Positions 48,282-61,154 of a stretch of 64,000 nucleotides of DNA are shown piece after piece. The DNA lies in contig NC_083387.1 in assembly GCF_031755915.1 (NCBI RefSeq), positions 10,933,001-10,997,000 of the forward strand. Reading direction: 5' to 3'. The DNA comes from Ziziphus jujuba. Its lineage: Eukaryota > Streptophyta > Magnoliopsida > Rosales > Rhamnaceae. The position numbers were made by a program, and so were the translations under genes. The notes beneath the pieces are model-generated. The model saw only the letters and a program-made list of their open reading frames with translations, made no database searches and was not told where the DNA came from. Each line of letters begins with the position of its first letter. Positions within the stretch are counted from its first letter, which is position 1.

Positions 48282-48895
48282 GGTTGGGCACACACCTTAC
48301 CCTTTATGAACTTTGATATGATTGTATTATTGAAGAGTCCATATGGGATAGGGGTACCATGCAAACGAGATAAATTTCCATCGCTCATGGTAATCATTTC
48401 ATTATCTTAATTAAAAATACGTAATTTTTATTTTATTATCTTAGTTAAAATTTTTAACACAATATTGCCTAAATTATTGTTTTAGTGTCATTTCAATACA
48501 ATTTTTAACATCTATTCTCAGAGATTGATGGAGGGACCCCATGTGCATCACTCACTACCAAAATTAAGGGCGTTTGATGGAGGGAAAAAAAAAAAAAAGC
48601 TTTGGATTCAAAATATGCTTCCTTTCCAATGTGGCCTCCTTCTAGGGTCGGCTTAAGGCATAGGCCACTAAGGCTAATGCCTAGCCCATCTTATTGGCCC
48701 AATAAAATAAATTCTATATCTATTTATTAAATAAAATATAATTATTAGTTTATTTTGGAAATATAAAAATTTAGACTTAAAAGAATTCTAAATTATCTTT
48801 AATTGATTATTTAATTTTTTGAATGAATTCTCACTGATCATTTATTACGATAATATTTTTTAATTATTTTTATTTTTGAAGAATAACACCAATTA

Positions 48896-51838
48896 TGTAA
48901 CATCTCGTCTCGAAATATACTGGAATTTTCTCAAATTGACCGAAGTTGACCGGGTTTGGCCGCTGTTGACCAAGAGGATCAAACTTTGACTTTTTGATTT
49001 GGATAGAATTCTAAGTTGACCAAGACACCATTGCAAAGTACGCATCGATTTGAGACTGTAGACTAGTAGCACGTTGAAAATGGAGCTACAGTTTGAAAGT
49101 TATGAGCAAAGCAAGTTGAGATCCAAACTATCTGAAGGTGCCGGAATTGACTTTTTATTCTTGTAAAATTGAGCTTTGACTCATATATGGTTGTAAAGTA
49201 CTCTTTAGTATGAGTTCATAGACTAGTGACACTCCTGATTTGGACATGTGGTTTGAAAGTTATGGACCCATAAAGTTTTTTTCCAATACAGCAGTTACTA
49301 ATCATCGATTTGTGAATGTGTGTGTGTGAACAGTAGTGCAACGTGTCAAAAATCCAGCCAACCCGTGAGTGCACAGTGGCATCCACGGGAGGCTTTTTGA
49401 TTGGGTGAAGGGGGGCTGAGGTGGCAAAAAGAGAGAGGTGTGAGAAGGAGAGAGAGGAGAGAGAAGAAGGAGAGAGAGGGAGGAATCGACCACCACCGAT
49501 TCATCCTTTTCTGGCTGCCATAACAATACATGCATTGGACCATGGTGATGCCCACCTGAAAACCGGCCAGCCACTAAATTTCATAGCCAACCGACCGCCG
49601 ACGTGCTAGAATCAAGGTGTTTTCTGATGACGGCCTGTTTTCCTTCCACCGCCGATTTCTCCCAAATTAGACCTCCTTTTTCTACATCGCCAGTCCCATT
49701 AGCTTACCATCCTTTGATCTACCTCTCCACCAATTTTCACGGCCAGTGCCCACCAGACGGGTTGTTGGTGGTAGCAGATTCTGGTGACCACGACGGCTCC
49801 CTGGAAAATCGACCTTCGGTGAGTTTCCGATGACACCTTCCACCCCCTCCCCCCAACTAATTCGACCTCTCTGAATCCAAATCCGAGGTCCTTTTCCCCT
49901 AGTTCTTGATGGATTGAGATAGTTGAGCATATTAAGACATTTCCGGTGAGATTCCGGCCATTACAAGTTCGATCTTCTGGAGGACCACGTGTGAGTTGTG
50001 GAAATGATCCTGTGGTGGATCTTGGTTAATACGCGTGCTTGATGTGAGTGATCTACCTTCAAAATTACTTTGGGTTGATAATCGTATATATTTGTGTTAA
50101 ATGATTATCGGAAAAATATGTTTTAAGTATTGGAAATTCAATAAAATCGTTATATAAATTTATATTGTCAAAATTGTGATACTTTGAATATATATATATA
50201 TTGCTGCCAAATTATATTTCAGGGTTGTGAAAATATATATGTATATATATATATATGTTGTTAATTGAATTTCTTAAAAAAAAAAAAGTGTTATACATAT
50301 TTAATATTTTATAAATTGTTATCTAAATTTATGATGATGATTTAAAGCATGTAATGCATCAAAATTTGTAATTTGGGTTTTAAAGAAAATCATGTGATTT
50401 TGATATAAATTGATTTTAAGGCTTTGATGAAATATTCATGTTAAAGTATTGAAATATATTTATGTGAATTTTGATCATTGTGGATTTATGCGGTTTAAAC
50501 GATATCTTTGATTTAAATTGATTTTGAAGATTTAAGAAAAATACTGTTTGAAATTATTATGCTTCAAAAATATTTTTATGCATTGAAATATTATGAATTG
50601 ATTTTATGCCACTAGGAATTTGGTATATTGCATCAATGGATTACGAGAAAGAATGTTAATGTGATGGATTTACGATGATGGTTTAAAGAAATATGGATTA
50701 TATGGGTTTGAAAAGAAGTATTTTAATCCAGTAGTATTTATGAGATTTTGAGATTTGAAAAATATATTGATTTTATAATTTTTAGATGCACCATACAGTA
50801 TTAATGTTCTGTACTATATATGTGGATATGATTATCATGCAGGTAGATATGATTAGCATGCAGATGGATGTGATTAGCGCACAAGTTTATTTATAGGGTT
50901 GTCCTGTGGTTGCCATCGGACCGAGGGTAGGTAGGGTATAATGCACAGTGAGCATCAGCCGTCCCCCCATCCATGGCTAGGATGACTGATAACAACGGTG
51001 CTGTGGGACGCCATGCGACCGTATGCTGGTTTCTCTTTTCAACCTCATTGTCAAACGATGCTTGGGACACTGAGTATCGTTGGGTCCTACTGGTATATAG
51101 TTTGGTGCAACATATGGGTTTCTCGATATGATTTCCAAAATAATAATGTTTTAAAGAGTATTTAAAGTTAAAATGTATTTAATTATGTTTTCATCATTTA
51201 TTCAGATTAATGTTTTAAAAATGCATTTTACCATGATTTTATTATTTTAATGGGTTTGATGAATTAAAATGGATTTTATTTGTATTTTTACCATTCATTT
51301 CAAATCAATGTTTTAAGATCTTATTTATCTTTAAAATGTGTTTAATTGTGTTTCATCATTATTGCTATTGATGCTTTAAATTGTATTTTATCATATTTGA
51401 AAATATTAATTTAAATTGGATTTTATCATATTTGAAAATATTAATTTAAATTGGATTTTATCATATCCTTACCATTTATTTTAAAATGAGGTTTAAGAAT
51501 TTATTTAAATATTTCATGGATTATTTTAATATGAATTTTATTGTGATTTTTGTTTTATTTTTTTTATGATATTTTATTTACAATTTAATCATTGTTATTA
51601 AAATTATTTTTGTTTCTCATTATAAATTTTAGATCTTTAATGTATTGTATTTTATATGCAATTTATTCAATTAGTTATTTATTGATTTTTGGGGTATACA
51701 AATATTGGATTTTGTGAAAATATTTTAAAAAGAGAACATTTCCAACTGAGTGAACTGTGAAGGTTTTGAGAGAAAATATTATTTTCAACTACTTATTATT
51801 TACTTTATTATTAATTAATCAAGTTTATTTTATCGTTA

Positions 51839-51869
<31 letters not shown>

Positions 51870-52360
51870 GTATAGTAAATTGGATCACTCACTGAGATGA
51901 TTAGCATTTCACGTTTTTAAATTCGTTCCCCTAGATCCAGGTTAGTAGACATTGATCGTCTGGGGCAAGTTTGACGTTTTGGTTTGTGGCTGATTTCCAA
52001 GGAGTTCTACTTTCTTTTCCTTCCATCTTGTATTATTTTTTTTAGTCTTTATTGTATTAATTTTATATTAAGATGTATCTTTATAATGCTCTGTATACTA
52101 TATTAAATATTTATTTATATAATATTGCATTGGTTCTTTGTTAATTTTGAAATACTACAAATTTGTGAAAATAAATTGTAGTAAGGTGCGAGGAATAAGG
52201 AAGCATTTGTAGAAGTGTATTTTTCATGCAGAGAATTTTGTGTTAAGTTTTACCTTTATGAGAGATGTTGTTGGATTTTTCATTAGAGAGTCCGATAGGA
52301 TTTTTCTAGAATCAGGGCTTGTTTAAAGTTCCAATAAGAGATCTTGGATGAGTCCTGACA
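48896..52360 (+). mobile_element. Solo LTR B (family 1, 3.5 kb)
   Basis: Starts TGTAACATCTCGTCTCG and ends GAGTCCTGACA. The flanks are AATTA (48891-48895) and AATTG (52361-52365), a 4/5 match. It follows the block order of LTR A and LTR D. Many CpG sites of LTR D are TpG or CpA here (for example CATCTCG for CACCCCG), which suggests older age. It is nested in the hAT-like element. Confidence 0.85.
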
Positions 52361-52773
52361 AATTGAGTTCAATTAAACATTTCCATAATTGATTAGATTT
52401 TAAAGGGAAAAAAAAAAAAGAGAAAAAAATATTAAATGCTTTTTTCTCATTTGTTTATGCATTTTTTCTTGTCTGGCTTACTTATTTTTATCGTTTCTCA
52501 TTCACTCATCTTCATATTTATCTAATTTTGGTATTCAACCTATATAATTTGCAATTTTGATGCAAATGGCTCTAAAATAAAAGATAAGCTTATAAGTTAT
52601 TATTTATTTTAATGAATTTATATTGTTAATTCTTATAATATTTTCAATTTTTCTTTTTTTTTCTATGAATTCATGATTTAATCATTTAGTAATTATTTTT
52701 GTTGTTAAAAAAAAAAAAACTAGACTATGTGTTTGTATAGTTTCAGCTTTCATTTTTTTTTTTCCATATCTTA

Positions 52774-55700
52774 TGTCAGGACCCGTCCAAAATTCTTCAT
52801 CAGAACCCTAGACAAGCCCTAATCCCAGGAAAATCCTACCGGACCCTCCAATGAAAAATCCGGCAGAATCTCCCCTAAGGGTCCATTTGGGAAGTGTCAA
52901 AGTTGAGAGGGAAAATGATTTCCGAGATTTAGTATCCTGGGATTCAGTTTCCTGATAATTAATTTTTCTCTTGGTTTGTTTGGTAAGTAATAGAAAAGAT
53001 GAGATTTTAAATAATTAAATTTAAGATTGTATAATAAATTAAGGGTAAATATGTATTTTAAAAAAATTTCAAAATTAATTTCTCTGGGATTCTCAAAATG
53101 ACACCTATATACGTGAGAACAACTTTCCCACATATTTTCCTACATTGGTGGAAATTTAATTCCTTGAATCTATATTTTTCCACTTTATAATAGACATCCA
53201 AACAAAAAAAAGTTATTATTTTTCTAAGGGAATTAGATTCCCACTAACTTTACCTCTATCCAAACATGCTGTAAGGGTTAGACTTACCACAAACTTCCTG
53301 CACTGAAAACACACTTCTATATACACCACCTTGTTCCTCCCATCTTAATACAATTTATTTCCACAAGTTTGCAGGACTTCAAATAAATAACAGTGAATTA
53401 GTGCATAATTAATTAAGTAATACATCCAACGTAGTATACAGAGCATTAATAAAATTCTAAGTGTGATAGTTATTACAAACAGAATAGAAAGAAATATTAC
53501 ATAATAAGGAACGAAGAAAAGAAGACTTTTTGGTCCTTCAGAAATGGTCAAACTGTCAAGCTCACCCTGATCGAATAATGTCTGCCACCTGAGCTTAAGG
53601 GAACAAAATTTAAAAAAATATAAGATGCTAATCATTTTAGTGAGGGACCCAATCTACTAACTACTAATAATTAAGTAATTTAGTAATAAGTAAATAAATA
53701 AATAATAATTAAATAAATAAATACAAGAATGGTTTAGTAATAATAGTTGAAAATAATTTTTCTCTCAAAACTCTCACAGTCACTCAGTTGGAAATGTTCC
53801 CTTTTAAAACGTTTTTGCAAAACCTAATATTTTTTGCCCCAAGATTCAGAAAATAATTAGAGAAATAATTTACAAATAAAACACAACAAATTAATAATTC
53901 AAAATTAGAATGGAAATAATAATAGAAATGAAAATAAACTTTTATAACAATTACTAAAAGATTAACAACATATCAATGAAACTCATATTAAGACAATTTA
54001 AGAAATAATCAAATAATTAGAATAAACCAATTAATTGAATAAATTAAATAAAGGAATAATTAAATCAAATTAAAACACCCATTTAAAATAAATGGTAAGA
54101 GTAAAATAAAATGAAAAAAAAAATATATTAGAATTGATTTCAAAATACCAAAACAATTTGAATAATAAATTCATAAAAACATTTTCATAAAAATTGTGTA
54201 AACTTTAAATTTAAATAAATAATAAAAGAATATTAAATACATTTTATTAAAAATAAGATTTTAAAACATTTCATATTTGAAAACCATGTCGTGAAAACCA
54301 TTTAATGCATCGACTATATACCAGTGGCGCCAACGGTATCCAGCGTCTCGAGCACCGCCAGACAGGAGGTTAGAAAGAGAAACCGGTATACGGTCGCGTG
54401 GCGTCCCATTGCGCCACTGCAAACAAGCATCTTGACCATGGAGGGGGGTGGCTACGGTCGATATCAAATTGCCAACCCTCGGTCCAATGACAACCACAGG
54501 ACAAACCCATAAATTATCTACACGCTACTCACACCTACCTGTACGCTAATCATATCTATATGCGCACTAATCATATCCACATATATAGAACACCAGTACG
54601 TATATGGTGCATCTAAAAACTCGTAAATCATAAAATCAATATCTGCATAAAATACCATCGGGTTTTTTTTTTATCTATTTAAACCCATAAATTTTTCACA
54701 TTCCTTTTTAAAACCATCATCATAAATCCATCGCATAAATTCCATAAATTTCAAATCTATCAACTCTCAATTCTATCAATTTAAATATACAAATTTTTCA
54801 ATGACATAAATATTTTTGAAGCATAAATATTTAAATCAATATTTCTTCCTCAAATCTTCAAAAAAACAAATTTGAATCAAATATGTCATTTAAACCTCAT
54901 AAAATCCACAATAATCAAATTTCTCATAAATAAATTCCACAATAAATCAAATAGTATTAAATTCATAATTCCTTTAAATATCAAATTTCCATAAAATCTA
55001 AATTTCCATAATTTGTCAAAAAATCATATACTTCAAATTATTCAAATATTGGCATCAAAATTTAATTAACAATTTATCACATAATTAACATAAAATATAA
55101 CATTCAAATATTAAAATATAATGAAATATAATTAATTGGACATCCGAAATTAATTTTGAAGGTGGATCATTCACCTCGAGCACGCGTATCAATCAAGATC
55201 CTCCACAAGATCAGTCTCACGACCCACATGTGCTCCTAAAATATCAACATTACAAACAACAATTAAATTAATATTTTATTCGAGTAATTAATACATGGTA
55301 CTCAGGGGAGCTAACACAAACGGTAACTAAAATTCGCGAATAATATACCGAAACAAAGCTTAGGGAACGAGGATCATGGATTGGGTCTTACCTCCCAGAA
55401 ATCAGAGCCAAGGTGGCTGGAATCTCACTGGAAAGGTCTCGGATTTTGGATCCTTGGATGTCACAAACCGTTGTGAATTGGAGGCAACCGACCTCAGATT
55501 TGGGTTCAGGGGGTCAAAATTAATGGAAAAGGGTGGGCGGTGTAATTGGAAACTCGTCGGAATTGGGTTTTCCGACAAGCCACCGTGGTCGTCGGAAATC
55601 GTCACCTCTGACGGTGCGTCCAGTGGCCACTGGCCGTGATTTTTGGAGGAAAGGTAAATCGAAGAATGGATGAACGGATGGGACTAGTGGTGAGGCAAAC

Positions 55701-56465
55701 GGAGGTCGAATGGGGAAGAAATCGAGGTTGAAAGGAATCGACGAGGCCGCCGGAAAAAGGCTCTATCCGGGGGCATCGGCAGTCGGCTGGTAATGGGATT
55801 TGGTGGGTTGGCTGGAAATGAGGAGGCGAAGGTGGTGGGTGACGCATGTATGAAAACAGTGGCCGGAATGGAAGAAACGGCGGTGGCTGGTGGTGGTGGT
55901 CTCTTCTTTCTCTCTATCTCTCTCTCTCTCTCACCCCTCTTTCTCTCTCTTCCCCCCGGCCCACATGTGTTTTGGCCAAAATAAAAGCGACTCGTGAGTG
56001 ACATTGTTCACTCACGGGATTGGCTGAAAACACTACATGTGGCACACACTGTTCACTCAAGTCAAAATATATTAAAATATTATGGTATTCAGAAAACTTT
56101 GTAGGTCCATAACTTTCAAACCACATGTCTAAATTGGACGTGCCGCTAATCTATGAACTCGTATCGACGAGTACGTTATAATCATGCATGATTCAAAGCT
56201 CAACTTTCCATGAACAAAAAGTCAACTCTGCTATCCTTTGGATAATTTGGACCTCAACTTGTCTTGCTCGTAACTTTTAAACGGTAGCTTTGTTTTTGAT
56301 GTGCTACTAGTCTACGAACTCGGGTCAATGTGTACTCCACAACGATGCCTTAGCCAATGCAAAATTCTATCTGGAACAAAAAGTCAAAATTTTGACCCAC
56401 TCTGTCAATGGTCAACCTCAATCAACGTGCAAAAATTCCGATGTACTTCGGGACGGGGTGTTAGA
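52774..56465 (-). mobile_element. Solo LTR C (family 1, 3.7 kb with a MITE inside)
   Basis: On the minus strand it starts TCTAACACCCCGTCCCG and ends GGGTCCTGACA. A perfect 5-bp duplication TCTTA flanks it (52769-52773 and 56466-56470). The block order matches LTRs A, B and D in reverse. The size excess is largely the 389-bp insertion at 52883-53271. It is nested in the hAT-like element, 0.4 kb from LTR B and in opposite orientation. Confidence 0.88.
52883..53271. mobile_element. MITE-like insertion inside LTR C
   Basis: Interrupts the LTR tail between CCCCTAAGGGT and TAAGGGTTAGAC. Joining across it restores the CCCCTAAGGGTT text seen (in reverse) in LTR A. The TSD is TAAGGGT (7 bp, 52876-52882 and 53272-53278). 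The ends CCATTTGGGAAG and CTATCCAAACATGCTG are weakly inverted. It is non-coding. Confidence 0.75.
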
Positions 56466-56904
56466 TCTTAATTCAAATAAATTGATTAGATTTCTTTTAA
56501 TAACTAAAAGTCTAAAAAAAAAAAAATTCATAAATAAAAAATAGCACTTGAGATATTAAACTTTATAAAAAAATTAAATTCTTTTCACAATGCATGGATT
56601 TATTATTTTGTGTTGGTGTAGCTTGAGTGGAAAGAAGTGTTTTAAAATTAAAATTAATAAAATCTTATTTATGTTCAACTATCTCTCAACAAGATTAAAC
56701 AATTTAGTAATTTTATCATTTGAAAAAAGATTTATTATCAAATCTTAAATATAAAAATTCAATTAGTAACTTTACATTAAAAAAGCCAAAAAAATATAAA
56801 TTTTATATAAAAAATTATATTTTATAAAAAATGATATTTAATTAAGGCCTCAAATATTGTTTTTTCCCTAGGGCCTCAGAAATTGTTGAGAAGCCCGCCT
56901 CCTT

Positions 56905-58098
56905 CCTTATAAATGATTAAGAAAAAGATGAACGAGAAATAAATAGATAAAAAAAGAAGAAGAAGGAAAATCCAGATATATGTAGATGTGGAAGAGGATC
57001 ACGACAAAGATCTTTCTCATATTCATTATATTGTTCTGCTACTGTTTCTTCAAGCTGCCATAATATCATTTTTGGTAACCTGAGTATTTCTTCAAGCTAT
57101 ATTAGCATCACTTTTTATAAGCACAACTAACCCCGACAAGATTTAGATGGTGAAAGGGTAGTAAATCATTGGTGAATCTCACTGAAATCCTGTAAGCTCA
57201 TACAAATCCTTCTTTTGGATCTGGGTTTGGGGTTGGAAGTTTGAAGGAAATGAGAAGGAAGGTGAAGAGAAAGTATATTGTGAACCAAAGCTTTTTTTTC
57301 ATCACATGCCCTTTATTTTTGCTCATAAGCAATACAGGCATTCCGTTAGCCTGTCCAAATAGAGGTTTCAAATTGTACTGAAATGACACTAAAATAATAG
57401 TTTGAGTGGTAATGTATACAAATTTTTAATTTAGTTGGTAAAGTAACAAATAAGATAAAATTGAAAAGGGTAAGGTGTATTCAACCCATAATTCAATTAT
57501 TCGTGGGACTAAAATAATATAAATAGAGTACAAATAACATAATCATATAGGACAAAAATTATCATATTATATTTTGATTCTAAGGAAATCTAAATGCTTA
57601 AAGCATTTTTAATAGTAAATATCAATTGCTGTCTATATGACATAAAAATTGATATCCTTTAAATTTAGGTGGCATAAATGTACAGTCAATTTTAAATTTT
57701 TTTCTTCAATGGTAATACGGGTAGAAAATTATTTGTGGTTATTAATTAATTATATATATTTATAAGGTTTTTTTTTCTTTCCTTTTTTGAAAAAATTAAT
57801 TTTTTAAAGAAAAATTTGATTTAAAAGAAATTTCACAATATCCTACAAAAGTAAATGATTATCTTGGAAAATGTCTATTTTTTTTTTTATTACCTGATTA
57901 TCTTGACAAGGTGTTTAGATAGATTCGTGGAAGAGTTTTCTTTTTTTAGTACATGTTTATTTTTTAATGTAAAATAAAAAAATTAAATAATAGATATAAC
58001 TATTGAAAATGTTCTTAGCAATCGATGGAAAAAGATACAAAAAATAAATTGCATATAATCAGTGTGCGTGAGTTTCAGATTATATGAAAAGATTGTTG
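56905..58098. other. Intergenic spacer before LTR D
   Basis: A moderately complex stretch at 56950-57400 (TTCTTCAAGCT repeated at 57048 and 57089) and an AT-rich remainder. No exon was recognised. Confidence 0.4.
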
Positions 58099-58675
58099 AT
58101 AGGTGTAACACCCCGTCCCGAATCGCACCGGAATCCGTGCACGTTGACCGAGGTTGACCGTTGACCGTTGACCAAAGGGGTCAAAAGTTGACTTTTTGAC
58201 TCGGTGGGAATTTCGAGTTGACCAGGGTACCGTGGCGAAGTGCATGACGCCCTGAGTTCGTAGACTAGTAGCACGTCGAAAACGGAGCTACGGTTTGAAA
58301 GTTATGGGCAAAACAAGTTGAAGTGTAAACTGTCTAAAAGGTGCCGGGAGTTGACTTTTTCTTGTGATGTAATTGTGAGTTGACTCTTGTATGGTTGTAA
58401 AGTACTCGTCGATACGAGTTCATAGACTAGCGGCACGCTTAAATCGGACATGTGGTTAAAAAGTTATGGACGTTTGAAGTTTACCGGATACCGTATTATT
58501 TTAATGTTTTTTTTGGGTCGGTGAACAGTGAAATGCCACGTGTCAGCTTCTGATTGGTCCACGTGGCATGAACAGTGTCACGCAGGGTTTTAATTTTGAA
58601 AAACTCTCGGGGAAGAGAGAGAAAGAGAGAGAAGAGAGAGAAAGAGAGAGAGGAGAGAGAAAGAGAGAGAGAGAG

Positions 58676-59190
58676 CCACCGCCGGCCACCGGATTTTGCC
58701 ACTGTTCCGGCCGAGTTACTGTACACGCACCGGACAGAAAGCTTGCCCACCTCATTTCCGGCAAAACCTCCAAATTTCACGGCGAACGGCCGCCGGACGC
58801 GCCTGGATCGGACGTCCGAAGTTTGGCGGCGATTTTTCCCCCTCCACCGCCGGCCACCGCGAATCGGCACTATTCCGGCCGATATACAGTACACGCGCCA
58901 TACACCCATCATCCTCTCCTCAAGTCCGGCCTACCTACCAAAAATCACGGCCATCGGACCACCGACGCGCCGGGATCGGAGCGTTTTCCGGCGAGGGGTC
59001 GAAAATCTTCAAACGGTGATTTCTCCGCCGTCCGACCTCCGTTTTGCTCACCGTCAGTCCCGTTGGATTGCTCTCCTCACGATCTACAAATCTGCAAAAT
59101 TTCACAGCAAACGGCCACCGCCGGAAATTACTGTTCCGGCGACGGTTGCCGGTGACGTGGCGGCCCGCCGGAAATTACTGTTCCGGCGAG
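58676..59190. repeat. Internal duplications in the CpG-rich part of LTR D
   Basis: CCACCGCCGGCCACCG...CACTATTCCGGCCGA-type text at 58676 recurs at 58844 (unit about 168 bp). Further on, CCGCCGGAAATTACTGTTCC occurs twice between 59117 and 59190. Confidence 0.88.
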
Positions 59191-60179
59191 TACCCGAAAA
59201 TTCCGGCCAGCTCCAGTCTGCAGTGTTCGACCTCCTGAACCCAAATCCGACTTCCGTTTCCACCAATTCGCGACGGTTTGGGAGAATTGCGGAGCCGAAA
59301 CCCGAAAAGCTTCCCGATAAAATTCCGACCCCGTCGGGTACGATCATCGGAAATTAAGACCGGATCTGTGATTAGCATCACTCGAGCTTCGATTCGGTAT
59401 ATAATTCGTAAATTTTAGTTATCGTTTGGTGTTCGCTCCTCGGGTACCCATTTGGGGATTACCCGAATAAAATATTAATATTTGTGGTTTTGGTACTGTG
59501 GATGTTTTAGGTGCACGTGCAAGTAGCGGAGTCGATCCTGCGGAGGATCTTGATTGAGATACGTGCACAAGGTGAGTGACCCACCTTCAAATTAATTTTG
59601 GGGAATTTAATTGATGAATATATTATGTGTGAATTAAATATTTGGAATTTAATATCTATGTGCCAAATATTTATTGGATTTATTGTAGACTTATTTATGA
59701 ATTTATTGGATTTAAGAAAATGCGAATTCTACAAATTTATGCCGTGTGGAATTATTTTATGGTTTTGAGGATTTTGAAATTGGTGTGGTTTTAATGGTAA
59801 ATTGGGCACGATTTGATTTTCAAATATTTCAAGGAAAATATCTGGTTATGTTGGTGATTTCAATTTTTATAAAATATGCCCATGGAATATTATGAGATTT
59901 GATTATGATATTTCGAGAAATTATTATGCTTGGAAAAATGTGGATATTTGAATTGATGGATTTTGGGAGTTGGTGGATTTGAAAACCATGGAATTTATGG
60001 TATTGATTATAAAGAAATTACGGAGAATTTCCGGGTTCAAGCGGATGGATTATGCCCGCTATGCTTATGAAAAATGTGAAATTTGTTTTATAATTTAAAA
60101 TTGTGAAATTTATGATTTTTAGATGCACCGTGCACGTACTGGTGTTCTGATTATGTGATATGGTATATGTGATATGGTT

Positions 60180-60270
60180 AGTGTGCACACGGTTGTGATT
60201 AGCGCGCAGGTGGGTGTGATTAGCGCGCAGGTGATGTGATTAGCGCGCAGGTGGGTGTGAGTAGCGCGCG
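60180..60270. repeat. GATTAGCGCGCAGGTG minisatellite in LTR D
   Basis: Four units of about 20-22 bp: GTGATTAGCGCGCAGGTGGG, a shorter GTGATTAGCGCGCAGGTGAT, a third copy, and GTGAGTAGCGCGCGG. LTRs B and C hold diverged versions (50824-50885; 54518-54580 in reverse), and LTR A keeps only one remnant near 2641. Confidence 0.92.
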
Positions 60271-61154
60271 GTTGATATTATGAGGGTGTCCTGTGGATGC
60301 CATCGGAGAGGGCGGCCACCCCCCTTTGGCCGGGACACCAGGTTAGCAGCGGCGCAGTGGGACGCCACGCGACCGTATGCCGGTTTCTCTCTATAACCTC
60401 CTGTCTGGCGGTACCTTGGGACGCTGGGTACTGTTGGCGCCACTGGTATATAGTGGGTGCATCAAATGATTTTCAGAACTGTGTTTTAAAAATAAAATGT
60501 TTGGAAACTGAATTGGAATTAAAAAATATAATTGTTACCGCTTCTGGTATTTAATTGATGTCTTGGTTTTCGGGGAATATGGATAAAGGGTTTTGTGAAA
60601 TTGTTTTAAAAGGGGAACCTTTCCAACTGAGAGAATTGTAAGGGTTTTGAGAGAAAATATTATTTCCAAATAATTATTATTTATACTTATTACTGTGATA
60701 TTATATGGTATAGTAGTAGGGTCGCTCACTGAGATGATTAGCATCTCACACTCTTAAATTCCGTTCCTCTAGGTACCAGGTTGTCGGTGTTCACTCGGAG
60801 CGGACTTGATCTTCCTCGCTGTTTTAGTTCGGCAGTACCCTGTTATTCTTTTATTGCAGTTGTAATATTTTTTTCACTCTTGTTGTATTTATTTTGCACT
60901 GGATTACTGTATTTATTTTTTTAAGTGCTGCAATTTGTGGAATCGATTTGTAGTACTGTGGGAGGAATAAGGGGATAATTTTAGAAGTGTGTTTTCAGTG
61001 CAGGGAATTTTATGGTAAGTAAATCCCTTAGGGGAGGCTCTGCCAGATTTTCCGTTGGAAGGTTCGGTAAGGTTTCCCTGGGATCAGGGCTGTCTAGGGT
61101 TCCGGGGAAAGAATTCTGGACGGGTCCTGACAATAGGTACCAGAATGTGTGTAA

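Larger units (their letters stand above)
48642..56896. mobile_element. Old hAT-like element split by two nested solo LTRs
   Basis: A perfect 8-bp duplication GCCTCCTT lies at 48634-48641 and 56897-56904. The left end reads CTAGGGTCGGCTTAAGGC and the right end GGGCCTCAGAAATTG...GAGAAGCCC, the paired GGGTCGGC.../...GGGCCTC text typical of a dicot repeat family. Removing LTRs B and C leaves about 1.1 kb (48642-48890, 52366-52768, 56471-56896). No transposase frame was recognised. The terminal inverted repeats are weak, so the class rests mainly on the TSD. Confidence 0.65.
58104..61132 (+). mobile_element. Solo LTR D (family 1, 3.0 kb, best preserved)
   Basis: Starts TGTAACACCCCGTCCCG and ends GGGTCCTGACA, with the perfect 5-bp duplication ATAGG (58099-58103 and 61133-61137). 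The head has seven TTGAC words within 58144-58222. It keeps a CpG-rich segment at 58680-59350 that is degraded in the other copies, and a GATTAGCGCGCAGGTG minisatellite near 60180-60270. A long open frame over 58575-59357 is an accident of the GC-rich repeats, not a gene. Confidence 0.93.

Noticed and set aside
48203..48397. 64-codon minus-strand frame containing GNLSRLHGTPIPYGLFNN
   Set aside because: It crosses the right border and TSD of the hAT-like element at 48281/48289, so it is a chance frame over a transposon junction.
58575..59357. 260-codon open frame in LTR D, rich in Arg, Pro and Ser
   Set aside because: It starts in the AG-microsatellite and runs through duplicated CCGGC repeats inside an LTR. 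Two other frames are also open here, no domain is recognisable, and the sister LTRs do not preserve it.
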